Source of the DNA: Lasiosphaeris hirsuta
Taxonomy: Eukaryota; Ascomycota; Sordariomycetes; Sordariales; Lasiosphaeriaceae
NCBI GenBank assembly: GCA_030549175.1
Contig: JAUKUA010000007.1
Location: forward strand, 1,860,001 to 1,924,000
Direction of reading: 5' to 3'
Length of the DNA stretch: 64,000 nt
The notes under the pieces are model-generated. The model was not told the origin of the DNA. It ran no database searches and saw only the letters and a list, made by a program, of their open reading frames with translations. Both the position numbers and the translations under genes were made by a program. Of this stretch, positions 23,722 through 34,670 are shown one piece after another (position 1 is the stretch's first letter; the number at the start of each line of letters is the position of its first letter).

Positions 23722-24234
23722 TGCTACTCGTCCATGTAAGGTCGCGGGGGTATTTCGCTGGAGTGTTGAGGATTGTGTCGCGTTTGGATGTGACTTGATG
23801 GTGGGGCAGAGCTGCGTTGGAGATTTTGGGGATACCAGGACGTCACGGCAGTCAGTCACGCTTTCACTGTTTGCTTCACCAGCCTACAAAACCACGCCCC
23901 TAAAACCAAGACCGTCTACATGGTCAGTCCGATACGGACTCTGTTCCAGATCAAGAACTTATTTAACTCGGTTAGTTCTACAATTGGCCATTCATCACAG
24001 CCAGCACTGTTGATCTTTTAAGACTTTTGATTCCTGGGCCTATTGCTGTGCACAGCCCTTACAGTAACAATACAAGATGCACATCTTCTCTTACCATGGC
24101 CATAGTCATAGACAATAACAAGTTAATGTAAGTCCTGGAGCGGCAGCTCTACCACGTCCTAGAGCATCCCTCTCCCCACACAATGCTTCATTCAGCAACT
24201 GATTCTTTGGTCCTCTTCCTGTCATGCAGCTACT
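23722..24234. promoter_or_regulatory. intergenic region with the SKI8 promoter
   Basis: 513 bp between the SKI8 start and the end of the bL32m gene, both on the minus strand. It holds no gene-like frame. Confidence 0.4.
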
Positions 24235-24703
24235 TTATTTGGCCACCATCTCTTTCTGCATCATCTCATTTAATTCTGTTTATCAGGGTTAGCTGATAGT
24301 CATCTTCCAGTGATGCGGGCAACTTACTCCTCGCACACTGAGGGCAAACATGGTGCATCTTCTTTGTGTCTCCGCAGGCGGGACATTTGCAAAGTGCAGT
24401 GACGTCCTTGAGCGCCTTGCCTGCCATCTGCCTCATCCTCTTCTTGCTGTGTGATGTCTTCTTCTTCGGTACGGCCTTAAGTATGGACTCCCATATGTCT
24501 CCCAGCATGGATGGTAAGGAAGGTAGGCTGATTTGGAATCCCATGGGGATCGCGATGGCGACAGACGGGAAGAGCGGAAGGGAGAATTGCTGAAAGTTGG
24601 CACGTGCTGTTGCCCTTGAGGCCGACAGGAAGCTGGGGGAGAGAAGTCGTGGGAGTATTGAGGAGCTCGAAGCTATCCTCATTGCTTGTGTCGCCATGGC
24701 CAT
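24235..24703 (-). CDS. MRPL32: mitochondrial large-subunit ribosomal protein bL32m
   Basis: Exons: 24703-24328 and 24275-24235; intron 24276-24327 (52 nt); 138 residues. The C-terminal half is a bacterial L32 domain: KAVPKKKTSHSKKRMRQM, then two zinc-binding pairs in CPACGDTKKMHHVCPQC. The N-terminal 75 residues are rich in Ala, Ser and Arg with few acids, as expected for a mitochondrial presequence that the m-AAA protease removes in yeast. Splicing at GTAAGT to the AAACAG acceptor gives a helical tail (CARKLNEMMQKEMVAK) instead of an unspliced random end. I chose the ATG at 24703; the longer open frame upstream has no coding character. Confidence 0.9.
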
Positions 24704-25413
24704 CTTTTTGGGAGGGGGGTATTTTCTTCCCCCGGGTGGCTCAGGTCGGCCAAGAGATCGGGACGCTTCGCAAAGCTGAATTGTAGTTGGAATTGTGGTG
24801 CTCGAGACCTGTTTGGGTGTGCTGCCGGCCGTGCTGTAATTGCTCCTATCACAAAACCAACCGTCGCGCCGTTGAAGGTTTGAGGGTCGCGATGTCACAC
24901 TTCCTAAAAAACTGTTAGCGCGGTTCACAACGGATCCATCCGGTTGTCACTTGGCTCCACGGTCAGCCACCCTCCCACACAAGCGAGCAAGCGTTGAGCA
25001 AGTGGACATGGCTGACACGGTCCACCCCCGGCTCAAGCAGTCGAGCTGTCGCTGCTTGTGCTAGACCCAATTAGGCTGTGCCTGGAGCACAGACCCTAGT
25101 AGGCCAATCACGGGCGGCCAGCGCCTGCCCCCTTTCCCGAGCCCAGCTCTGAGACCCCTTGGAGGAAATTATTGTTTGGCCAGAAAGCTGCTGGAGGCGG
25201 GAAGGTGCGAAGAAATTCATTCCCTGAACCCTCTGACACCTCACCGAATTGCTTCACGCTTGACCATCTCCCAATCCACCTCAATCCTCTCTCTATCCTC
25301 AAGTCCCCTCTGTCGGCCTCTTATCCAGCGCCCGCCGAGTGATTGCCAATTGCTTTTTGGAATAGAGAAGAGCCTACAGCCATTTATCTAATTCCCATCA
25401 ACAAGCCAGCAAA
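24704..25413. promoter_or_regulatory. divergent promoter between MRPL32 and CDC10
   Basis: 710 bp between two divergent housekeeping genes. A CCAAT box lies at 25104-25108, and the last 150 bases before the septin ATG are C/T-rich, as is common in fungal core promoters. Confidence 0.5.
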
Positions 25414-26555
25414 ATGGCGTCGATGCCCGCTGCTACGATCCATCCCCAGACCCACGTCGGTTTTGACAGCATCACCTCCCAGATCGAGCGCAAGCTCCTG
25501 AAGCGTGGATTCCAGTTCAATGTCATCTGCGTCGGTGCGTCGTGCTGCACCCGTCCCTCTACATTTCGCGTTCGCGACTGACATGCCTCGTGTGCAATTG
25601 CAGGCCAGACTGGTCTGGGCAAGTCGACCCTGATCAACACAATCTTCGCCTCGCACCTCATTGAGTCCAAGGGTAGACTCAACCCCGATGAGGTTATCCG
25701 GTCTACTACCGAGATCCAATCCGTGTCACACATTATCGAGGAGAACAATGTCCGCCTCAGACTCAACATTGTCGACACCCCCGGCTATGGCGACCTGATC
25801 AACAACGACCGCTGCTGGGATCCCATCGTCAAGTATATCAAGGACCAGCATTCGGCCTATCTGCGGAAAGAACTCACTGCCCAGCGTGAGCGTTACATCC
25901 AGGACACGCGTATCCACTGCTGCTTGTTCTTCATCCAGCCCTCGGGACACTCCCTCAAGCCAATTGACATTGTGGTGCTGAAGAAGCTCTCCGACGTTGT
26001 GAACGTCGTTCCTGTGATTGCCAAGGCCGATTCCCTTACTTTGGAGGAGAGGCAGGCATTCAAGGAGCGCATCAAGGAGGAGTTCGCCTTCCACAACCTC
26101 AAGATGTACCCATACGACAACGATGAGCTTGATGAGGAGGAGCGGGCAACAAACACCCAGATTAAGGTTTGTTTTTCTCCCGAGTGAAGGTTTTTTTATT
26201 GTGGAGATGCTAACTCGGCAATCAGGACTTGATCCCCTTTGCTGTTGTTGGGTCTGAGAAGTCGATCATTGTCAACGGAAAGCAGGTTCGCGGCCGCCAA
26301 AACCGATGGGGGGTGATCAACGTCGAGGACGAGAACCACTGCGAATTCATCTACCTCCGGAACTTCCTACTCCGCACCCACCTCCAGGACCTTATCGAGA
26401 CCACGTCCCAAATCCACTACGAGACCTTCCGCGCTAAGCAACTCTTGGCCCTCAAGGAGAGCAGTGCACAAGGCCACGGCAGCAGACCCATCAGCCCGGC
26501 TGCTGACCGTGAGATGAGCCGGAGCTCGCAACGGATGACGATGAACGGCTATTAA
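25414..26555 (+). CDS. CDC10: septin Cdc10 (AspD type)
   Basis: Exons: 25414-25534, 25604-26166 and 26226-26555; introns of 69 and 59 nt; 337 residues. Septins form GTP-binding heterooligomeric filaments at septa and hyphal branches; Cdc10 is the central subunit. The polybasic stretch RKLLKRGF (residues 26-33) precedes the P-loop GQTGLGKST (41-49, joined across the first intron). G3 is DTPGYGD and G4 is AKAD. The septin unique element region reads GRQNRWGVINVEDENHCEF. There is no C-terminal coiled coil, which distinguishes Cdc10 from Cdc3, Cdc11 and Cdc12; the tail is short and Ser-rich. Confidence 0.95.
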
Positions 26556-27078
26556 TGAGGGCCGCATCCCGTTTTCGGACACAGGTTCGACAGAATTTAC
26601 CCACGCCCCCCGCAAGCTATGAGTATGAAGAGGCCTTGATATCCCGGCGGAGGCAGTGCGCGGAGGAAAAAAAGCAGCTCTTAGATCAAAATAGGGTGCT
26701 GAGAAAGAGTTGGTTGTGGGGAGGAGGCAGCGATGGCGTAATGCGATGCGATTACAGGTCATACCCCTTTGGCCTATGGTGTTTACGTCTTGTTGGCAAA
26801 TCGTATTTTCGTGGACCCGGACTTGTTACCCTTATTTCCTTTTTAGTATTCCGAAGCTCCTTCACATCTTTGAAACTTTTTTCTTAATCACCAAGCCCTC
26901 CACACTTAATAGAGAGCTATTTCGATACCTGGCGGAATACATACGAAATGTCTAAGCGAGAGTGTGTGGTGGTTGTGTAAGGCGAAGTGGGTGGCAGGTT
27001 GTCGGTGTGAGACTAGGCTGGCGACGTTCGTAGAAGCTGTATCGAGTTTTCAATCGTGCCGGTTGAAGCAATGCAACC
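26556..27078. other. intergenic stretch after CDC10
   Basis: The first part is probably the CDC10 3' untranslated region (T-rich from about 26820 to 26900) and the rest the upstream region of the next gene. No gene seen. Confidence 0.4.
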
Positions 27079-28653
27079 ATGAGCGTCTCGGGTCGCGGCA
27101 CTATGCCACGCAGCCCATTCCTTAGCAATACGAAGTCGAGCTTGAACATCTCATGCATTGTGGGAACCCCTTGTTGTCTGTGGTGCAATTGGCAGGGAAG
27201 TTCCTAGCACTGCCAAGCTGGGGTTAGGGTTGTCTTCGCGGGGCGGGCTGGGGGTCACCCCACCATCGATGCGCCCGAAAACCGAGTCGCGTCCCCCAAA
27301 CGAACCACGAAACGGCCTGCGGCTGACTTGTCCAAGTCGGCTTTCTACACCCGCCCCGGCCGTATCCAACGCTCACCCATCTACGATGCGCCCGTTTATG
27401 CTGTCCCTATGTCTGCGGCGTTCGAAGATGTCTCTACCGAGACGGAGGTGATCTCGCTCAACCCGGCGCAACCTGTCAACCCTCAACCACTCGTCGCCGA
27501 TATCCTGCGCACCCGCTACTGCATCCCGCGCTCCGTCTTCCTCATCGAGGCGATTGACCCGCAAGTGGCCGTTGCCAGGCGGTACCGCGCCGTCAGGCTG
27601 ATCCTGGGCGATGGCGAGATGTGCATCCAGGCGCTGCTGCGGCCGGAGATGCACTGCTTCGTCGACGGCGGTCAGGTGTACGAGGGGTGCTACGTCCGGG
27701 TGGATGAGTTCGAGTTGAAGGTGGTGGAGGTGGAGGAGAGGAGGATGGCGTACCTGCTGATTGGGGATGTGGTGACAGTCGGGTGGAATAATGTTTACTT
27801 GGCGATGCTGAAGCGGGAGGGGAGGGGGACTGGGCCGGCCGGGCTGGCCTCTGCGGCGAGGACGCTGCGCCGGGAGGAGAGCTTGGAGTTTGGGCTGTCT
27901 GCGAAGGCTGCTGCGTTTCAGCTAGCGAGGGATGCTGCCAAGATCACTTCGTCCCAGAAGCCTGAGGCCGCTCCGGCCAAGCAGGAGGAGAGCGCACCGC
28001 CGGCCCCTGGACAAAAAGCGCCGCCTAAAGAGGAAGAGGCGGAGCCGGGTTACATATCGGACTCGGACGACTCGGTCTTTGAAACCCTCGAGATCTCAGC
28101 AGCCCGGGTCATAGAGCGACGAGTCGGCCCTGGCGATGCTGTTCCCCGCCCAGAGACCCAGTCGTCCACCACGCAGCAGGGCAACGCCAAGGGCAAGTCG
28201 CTGCCCTGGATATCCAACGACCTGAGCAAGCCGGTGAAGCTCACCAACCTCTACTCAATACCCAGACTGCCTTACAAGCAGAACTGGATGGTCAATGTCC
28301 TCGCTGTCATCGCCTCCCTCTCAGACCTGGAGCCGTGCCAATATCCTCCATATAACCAACGGACAGCGCGACTTACCGACCCCTCAACGTCCAAGCAGGT
28401 CTTACTGACCATCTTCCTTGAGGCCGAAGCCTTCACGCCCGCCGTTGGGAGTGTGGTGTTGCTGGCGGGAGTGAAGAACCATGTGTTTGACGGCGGGAGT
28501 CTGAAGAAGTATGTTAGTGATAAGCCCAAGAATGGGACGAGCTGGTGGGTGAAAGATCCCGAGACGCTGGGGTGGTGTCAGGCGGAGGTTCAGATGCTGA
28601 GGGAGTGGTGGGCGGCGTCAGGAAATGGGGAGGGGAGTCGGGTAGGGGAATGA
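27079..28653 (+). CDS. fungal OB-fold-like protein of unknown role
   Basis: The firm part is one long frame from 27208 to the TGA at 28653. It begins with basic, coding-like sequence (ASPKRTTKRPAADLSKSAFY) for which no in-frame ATG exists before 27409. The same frame upstream opens with an ATG at 27079 (MSVSGRGTMPRSPFLSNTK) but is broken by a TAG at 27205-27207. A possible 48-nt in-frame intron, 27160-27207 (GTGGGA...CCTAG), would remove it and give 508 residues, but its branch site is poor. Two beta-rich regions are visible: residues following LVADILRTRYC, and a C-terminal block starting KLTNLYSIPRLPYKQNW with a strand pattern (VNVLAVIASL, VLLTIFLEAEAF, GSVVLLAGVKNHVF) like a single-stranded nucleic-acid-binding OB fold of the RPA/Pot1 kind. 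Between them is an acidic, Pro/Gln-rich linker. The fold is an inference and the function unknown. Confidence 0.7.
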
Positions 28654-29115
28654 CCTTGATGAGTGTACGTATTGTCCCTATTTTGGCGCTGTGAGGTTGT
28701 TGATGCCAGATGATAAATTGCATTAGCTGGCAGCTTGATGATCCAGACATGCCGGATTTGTCTTTGACTCGCAATCACGCTGGACGGTTGGCGAATGGTA
28801 ACAATACCAAGATCGCATCGCAGTCACCAGCCCCTGGTATAAGTCTCCCTAACACACGGCGGCAGTCTTACCACAGGAGTCTTGTATGTGTAGGACAACG
28901 ATACTTTCTTGACATTTCCGGCCAATCACAACTCTAACCTGTTATTTTACCCATCTACTGCATCTTGCATTGGCTGCACCTCACCCCAGTCATCCCCTAC
29001 CAACCCGAACCGAACCGCTCGCGGTCGTTGATCAATGCGATTTCGGACAATTGAGGAACTTCAAACCATTATCTCCTTGTTATGCGGTTCAACCCTCCCC
29101 GCGCGCCGTCCCACA
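28654..29115. other. gene-free gap
   Basis: 462 bp between the OB-fold-like gene and the PAQR pseudogene. Nothing recognisable. Confidence 0.4.
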
Positions 29116-30098
29116 ATGGCAAAGCCCCCTGCCAATCTACCAGAGTCAGCGGCCCGGAAACCGAAGAGCGAGCTTAACCCACAACTGAGTCCCTCGAGTG
29201 TTGGTGGCTCAACCCGGGGACAGAAGCCAAAGCTGTTGCTTTACAATGAGATACCGCCGTGGCAGCAAGAGAATGATTACATATTGTCTATCTACCGGTA
29301 TGCCAAGCCAACCTTCTAGTGATGGTTCGGAGCTGGATTGCTAAGCCGCAGTAGACCGACCGACCTCAGAGTCACTCAAAGGCTCGTTGTACAGCTAACC
29401 CTGCGAGGTTGACAGATGTCACATTGTCTAGAACCACAGCCCATCGGTTGCTGCATTCGGCAACAGACTCGATTACCTGGGCATTCTAGTCTTGATGTGG
29501 GGAGCAAGCGTTCCGACCCTTTACTATGGCTTTGCCCGTGATCCGCGGCTGAGGGTTGCATTGGGCCGTGGTAAGTCCCCAAACTTTGTGTCGATCCTGC
29601 TTCGCTGTCCACTCATGAGGCACCCTGCTACCCACAGATGAGCACCGTGGCCCTTGCCTGCCCCATCTTCACCCTTAGCCATCGTTTTAGTCTGCCGCAT
29701 TTCCGACGATGGCGTGCGGGTTTGTATGCCTCCTTCAGCCTCAGCTCGGTTATCTTTGTCGTCCACGGGTTGGCTGTTTACGGCTGGGAGCCGCAAGAGA
29801 GTCGCATGTCGCTGGTGTGGATGGCTTACATGGCGTTTTTTTAATCTTGTTGGGGCGGTAGCGTGTGCTGCAAGAGTAAGAACGCTGCGAGACCAAGATG
29901 ACTGCCGACAACCGAGTTCACGGTTTGCGGATGGTATTCAGGTCCCCGAAAGGTAGTTCCCCTACCGATTTGACTTTTTCGGTGCCAGCCATCAAATATT
30001 CCACATCGCGGTCATCGTCGCCGAGTGGACGCACTTTCCTGGGTCTGTTGAATGCTCTAAGGGCTTTGCATCTTCAACTTGCACCATGCGCTTGTTGA
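29116..30098 (+). pseudogene. PAQR (adiponectin-receptor / Izh / hemolysin-III-like) membrane protein pseudogene
   Basis: The N-terminus is intact (MAKPPANLPESAARKPKSEL, then LLLYNEIPPWQQENDYILS), the typical PAQR opening. After the first donor (29298) the exons for the first two transmembrane helices, roughly 90 residues, are missing. The gene resumes at NHSPSVAAFGNRLDYLG, preceded by a TAG at 29429-29431 where the family has Ser. The next exon reads through HRFSLPHFRRWRAGLYAS and breaks at a run of seven T (29836-29842), where one extra base shifts the frame; the other frame continues NLVGAVACAARV. The last exon has TAG at 29954-29956 in place of the Trp expected there, then FDFFGASHQIFHIAVIVAEW with the conserved His pair, and a second +1 shift near 30038. 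PAQR proteins are seven-helix zinc hydrolase-like receptors; this copy cannot make one. Confidence 0.85.
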
Positions 30099-30240
30099 GA
30101 GACCTGAAAGTTTTACATGCCCGATGTTTATGAGTAATGACATATGCAACCATTTCATATCAGTGGTATCTATACAAAAACAACTTTTTAAAACGCGTCC
30201 CCACAACGGAGAGTAAGCAGGGAGCTTTCCCCGCTAACCC

Positions 30241-32148
30241 TTAAACTGCCCGCGAGGCATCCTCATGCCTTGACTCCAAAGCATCCAAGTCACTGTGCTT
30301 CTTCTCGTAGTTGGAGCTCGTGGCACCCGGTATTGTGTCGTTGCTTGCAACGTCGTCGTCGTGATCGTGGCTCTCATCTCGCTGCCTGCGGGTGATGTAT
30401 CCGGGGGGTGTCCACTTGGATGACGTCCAGGGCTTCACATCCTTTTCTCCATACATCACGTCAACGTTCTCCAGACTGAGTGTCCTCGATTCGTAGAGGA
30501 AGAACCAGACGAGCGCAGCGGCGGCCAGGTTGCAGGCGACAAAGACGTATCCGTATGCGTATCCAATCCCGTCTACTGCCAGGGGCGTGAGGAAAGAAAG
30601 CAAAACTACCGAGTTTCCATGTTAGTTTGAAGTCGATAGATCGTAGTGCATGGAAAGGGGTTCCTACAGTTCCCTAGCCAGTTGGATGCAGTAGCAATGG
30701 ATGCCTGTTTGGCGCGAGTTCGAAGTGGGAATGTCTCGCCAATAACAACCCAGGCAATTGGTCCCCAAGTTCTATGAGAGGGGAAACGTTAGCGAAGGAC
30801 TCAAAGATGTTCCCAAATGGGCTCACTTACGCCGCAAATGAAGCAATGAACATGCAAGCAGAAACAATCATGATTATGCCAGCTGTCTGGTTCTCCTCGG
30901 GATTAAGACCGACTCCGACCGATGCGAACACGGCTAGCCAGGCCGCTTGCCAAAGGCCACCGAGGAAAAGGGGCCAACGACGGCCGTACTTCTCAACAAC
31001 GTACAGACCGTAGAATGTTAGCACAACGTTGACCACGCCGAGAATGAGCTGGGTTTGGATCGGGTCTTCGATTCCAGCGGAGGCAAAGATAGTTGCGCCA
31101 AAGTAGAAAAAGAAGTTGACTCCCGTCATCTGCTGCAGAAACTGGATTCCGATGCCCAAGAAGGTCCTGTAGACGAGTTTGGGGAGATGGGAGGGTTTGC
31201 CCGTGAAGCATTCAAGCCAGCTGCCGACACCAACACTGCTCTCCTTTTCGATGCTCGCGTACATTTCCCTCAGGTCGCGCTCGACAAGTGGGTTCTTGGG
31301 GTCGTGCTTCATACCACGGAGCCTAGCCATCGAGTTTCGGGCCCCCTCCCGGTCCCCGCGGCCGGCTAGCCACCGCGGGGACTCGGGCACGAGCATAATA
31401 CCGAATCCGAGGGGCAGGGAGAAGGCGATGCCGAGGCCGATGACAATTCTCCACGAAGCACTGGAGTCTTCAATATTGCGGACGCCGTAGTTGATGATAT
31501 TGGAAATTAGAATGCCGAATGTGATGAGGAGTTGATATGTTGCGACCACGGCTCCTCGAATCTCGCGTGGGGAGCACTCGGATTGGAACATTGGGACACC
31601 AACGGACATGTTTCCGATGCCCAGACCAGCTACAAAGCGTCCCATCATAAGGTGCACCCATGAATTCATGGCAGTAATCTGGATTATGCTGCCAATGATG
31701 AAAACCAGAACGCCGAAGCTCAAACTTCGTCGACGTCCCCACCAATCTGCGGTGCTGAAATAGGGGGTTTATGGATTAGCACGGGTCCCGTTTTCAGTCC
31801 TTGGTGTCATGATAGTATGCACTCACTATGCGCCAGACAGAGCACCAATCAACGTGCCGATACTCATCAGAGAAACAACAAGAGACTGGATGATTGGCTC
31901 CCAGTCTTTGGTGCCATCGGCCTGCTCCTGTCCAAAGCGATTCACAAAATCTTTGAACAGTAGCATGCCGGAGATCTGTCCGGTGTCATAACCGAATAGG
32001 AAACCACCGATAGACGTGGTAGCCCCTAGGAGGAGGGACTCGAGTCCGCAGTCCGCCCCATTAATGCGGATCGATCTGACGATGTTAGCGACTCTATTCC
32101 CCGGACGTCAAGGTACGCTCTAAACACTCACTTCTGGCCCAGCACCAT
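30241..32148 (-). CDS. MFS sugar (monosaccharide) transporter
   Basis: Exons: 32148-32132, 32075-31827, 31754-30831, 30771-30668 and 30605-30241; introns of 56, 72, 59 and 62 nt; 552 residues. Twelve-helix sugar-porter family member of the plasma membrane. Signatures: GGFLFGYDTGQISG in helix 1, DWWGRRRS after helix 2, GRFVAGLGIG, the PESPRWL motif at the end of helix 6, QQMTGVNFFFYFG in helix 7, EKYGRRWPLF, and PLRTRAKQASIATASNWLGNF across the last splice join. The substrate is likely a hexose, but I cannot say which. The C-terminal tail is hydrophilic and Asp/His-rich. The first exon codes only MVLGQ plus two bases. It is an intact gene flanked on both sides by pseudogenes. Confidence 0.92.
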
Positions 32149-33273
32149 CTTGACAGAATACCAGTCTCAGAAACCCAGTGATGGTGTTAATTGATAGAAA
32201 ATCCGAGTGATCATTGAAGCATGTCGGGTCAGAAATGAATTCACCACCTTCCAGCCATGGCGGCACCGCCAGCTTTAATACCCCTATAATCCCGAGTCCC
32301 GATTCACTCTAGACAGGAAAAACAGAAAATGTGGGGATGGGCCAGACCGCCATGAAGGAGACAATGACGTTAATTACCCCGGATTTTGGCACCCTGCATC
32401 CTGAGACCACAATGAGGCCATGTTGGGGCGATCCAATGGGTGGTGAAGCTGGTTTGGCGGCATTGGCTGATATTGGCGTGACTGGCTGGTTCTGGGTGGT
32501 AGTTCTTCGCTGGCGTCACTGATCGACGTGGGGCCAAGATTCCAAGCTTCCTAACGTGGGCGGCTGACCTGGTGAGCCGCGCTTGTCCTCCACTTTCCCT
32601 GCAGCCACCAAGCGGCACACAAGAGCCGTACTTTGCCTGAACAAAGTGGGAATGCGCCGAATGACGACAGCGGCGCATTTACTCAGATTTTATGATCTCT
32701 CTTCCACCACACCAAAGACTCATCGAGCTTCAAATAGGCCTGGGCATTGAACGCATTGCATTTTCATACTGCTCTTCAAGATTGTAACCTTATGGCTTTA
32801 CTTATTTTAAGTATTCTATCTTGCTCCCCGAATGAATCGCCTAGGCATAACACATTCATAGTTTTAGGGGTCACGATGCTGCAATGAAATGTTGGCTCAA
32901 TATTGAGCAGATGGGTTCTTTCAGTAGCGTCCTTTGAATGAAGAGTCTGCGTTATTGAAAGGGAAAAGCGTGGGGCTCCATTGCTTTAGAAGGATTCGGC
33001 TGCTGTTTCCACGGGATATCCACCGAACCTGCCGTTCAATGTTCAAGACCCAGGTTGCTGAACTGGGGAGGAGCAACGTGGGCTGACAGGAGTGCACCAC
33101 CCATGTCTTCAAATCGAGGCGCCGTTCCAAAGCTGGGACTGCTCAGGGCTACCTAGCTGAGACACCTGATAGGCGGACGTGTGGACTTATCGTAGCAGTG
33201 CAATGCGAAGCGAGGCACAGCCCTACTATGACTTGCAGCAGCCTTCAGCTCCCGAATCTGAGTCCGAGGTCTT
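32149..33273. promoter_or_regulatory. upstream region of the sugar transporter
   Basis: 1.1 kb with no gene. About 125-140 nt before the ATG lie TATA-like words on the minus strand (ATTATAG and TATTAAAG, 32273-32290). Words matching the CreA/Mig1 consensus SYGGRG occur as GTGGGG at 32331-32336 and 32528-32533 and as CCCCGG near 32378, which fits carbon-catabolite control of a sugar transporter. This is a motif match only. Confidence 0.4.
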
Positions 33274-34670
33274 GTGCCATACCCAATGCGAGCTAGTAGG
33301 CTCCCGTCATGCTGTGGTTCAAAAACTCTGGGCTCCGCATTTTTTTCAACCTCTTCAATCTTCTCGGACGAGAAAGTGCTTGGTGGTCGCGATGAAACCT
33401 GTCAGCAGACCAAGGGGCATGTTTGCTCCCCCACGGGAGAAGTGGCGGCGCGCGCTGCTGCCATCAACACCATCGTCATGACTATCTTTACGACCTTAAT
33501 CACCATTCTCCTAATCATCAATAGTGTACGCTGTGGACTCCCCGCGGTAAACACCCCCTTTTACGAGAGCTCTTGCGATTAGAGCACCAGGGTCAACTTG
33601 GCTCTGCACTTGCTTCTCAACATTTTCTCAACTCTCGTCATCGCCTCGTCCAATTTCTTGATGCAGATCCTCAATGCGCCGACCCGCCGCGAAGTTGACT
33701 GCGTTCACATTAAGAGTGGCGGGACCAAGTGGTTGGAAATAGGGGTTCCGTCCATTCGCAGCGCTTTCCATGTCTCCCGGTTCAAGACCATCCTCTGGGT
33801 CCTTTTCAACCTGAGCTCGGTACCGATCCACCTGCTCTTCAATAGTGCCATCCTCGAGACCGACTTTATGGGCACCGAGTTCCATCTCACCATTGCGACT
33901 GAGTCCTTTCTTAACGGCACTAAATATTACGGGCCGGGGGCCAGTTTCCTCCCGCCAGGAGGCGTGTCCATCCCTGAGCTGCTCAAGACTGATGAAAACG
34001 CAAGCGACATGATGGGCTTCATCATTGAAGGAGGTCTGTTTCCCCATCCCTAATATCCCTATGAATTCCCAATTCTAATCTCAAATAGGCTTCCCCCCAA
34101 AAACTTACCGCGACCCTACCACCGGCAAACCATCCCTTTGGGCTGCTGTCGCTGACTCCCCAGATGCTGGTATTGCCGCCACCTCGACGGTGGACCTGGG
34201 ATACTCAACCTTTGCCGTCTTCGTCGTGCTCGTTGCCGCCGTTTTGCTCGTTGTCGTCCCACGTATTATCACCCAACCCCCGCCTGAAGGGGCGAATGGC
34301 CCTATTCGGTGGCGTTAGTCTCGCTGTGTTAGCTGCGTGTCATGCCGCGCCACTGCCAATAGATAGGGAGAAGAAGGCCTATGGAATTGACCCGGGCTCG
34401 CTGGGATCGGGGGAGGATCAGGGGCTGATTAGAGGCGGTTCATCTGAGGGTGATGATGGGGGACGTATGGACCCGCTGGACCCGCTGGACGGGTTGGAGG
34501 CGAGACTGGAGTTGAGCCAAGGGAAGCTGAGATGGGGAGTGGTGAGGATGGCCGAGGAGTGGTATGGCCGATTTGGCGGCGATTTTCATGATGAGGGGGT
34601 TGGGCATTTGGCTTTGGGCTCGGAGGAGCAATGGGTGCATGAACCCAGGCCTGGTTGGTATTATGCTTGA
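33274..34670 (+). pseudogene. DUF6536-type fungal multi-pass membrane protein pseudogene
   Basis: The order of segments is that of DUF6536 proteins. There is an N-terminal helix (TIVMTIFTTLITILLIINS) and the ESSCD turn, then ALHLLLNIFSTLVIASSNF, MQILNAPTRREVDCVH, LEIGVPSIRS, a helix with SVPIHLLFNS, a normal 55-nt intron (34034-34088), another helix, and the C-terminal block KLRWGVVRMAEEWY to the end PGWYYA. Damage: a TAG at 33580-33582 just after ESSCD; a frameshift near 34296, where the frame ends at TAG 34316-34318 while the next frame carries on with MALFGGVSLAVLAACHA; and loss of most of the central membrane region, since the family usually has several more helices. Function of the family is unknown. 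Confidence 0.75.

Noticed and set aside
26580..26600. GGTTCGA words (also near 569, 35292, 45337) as tRNA T-arms
   Set aside because: The flanking bases do not form the paired T-stem, acceptor stem or anticodon arm.
27215..27235. GGTTAGGGTTG as a telomere-like word
   Set aside because: Only a single unit; similar single TTAGGG words occur near 4674 and 35091, so there is no telomeric array.
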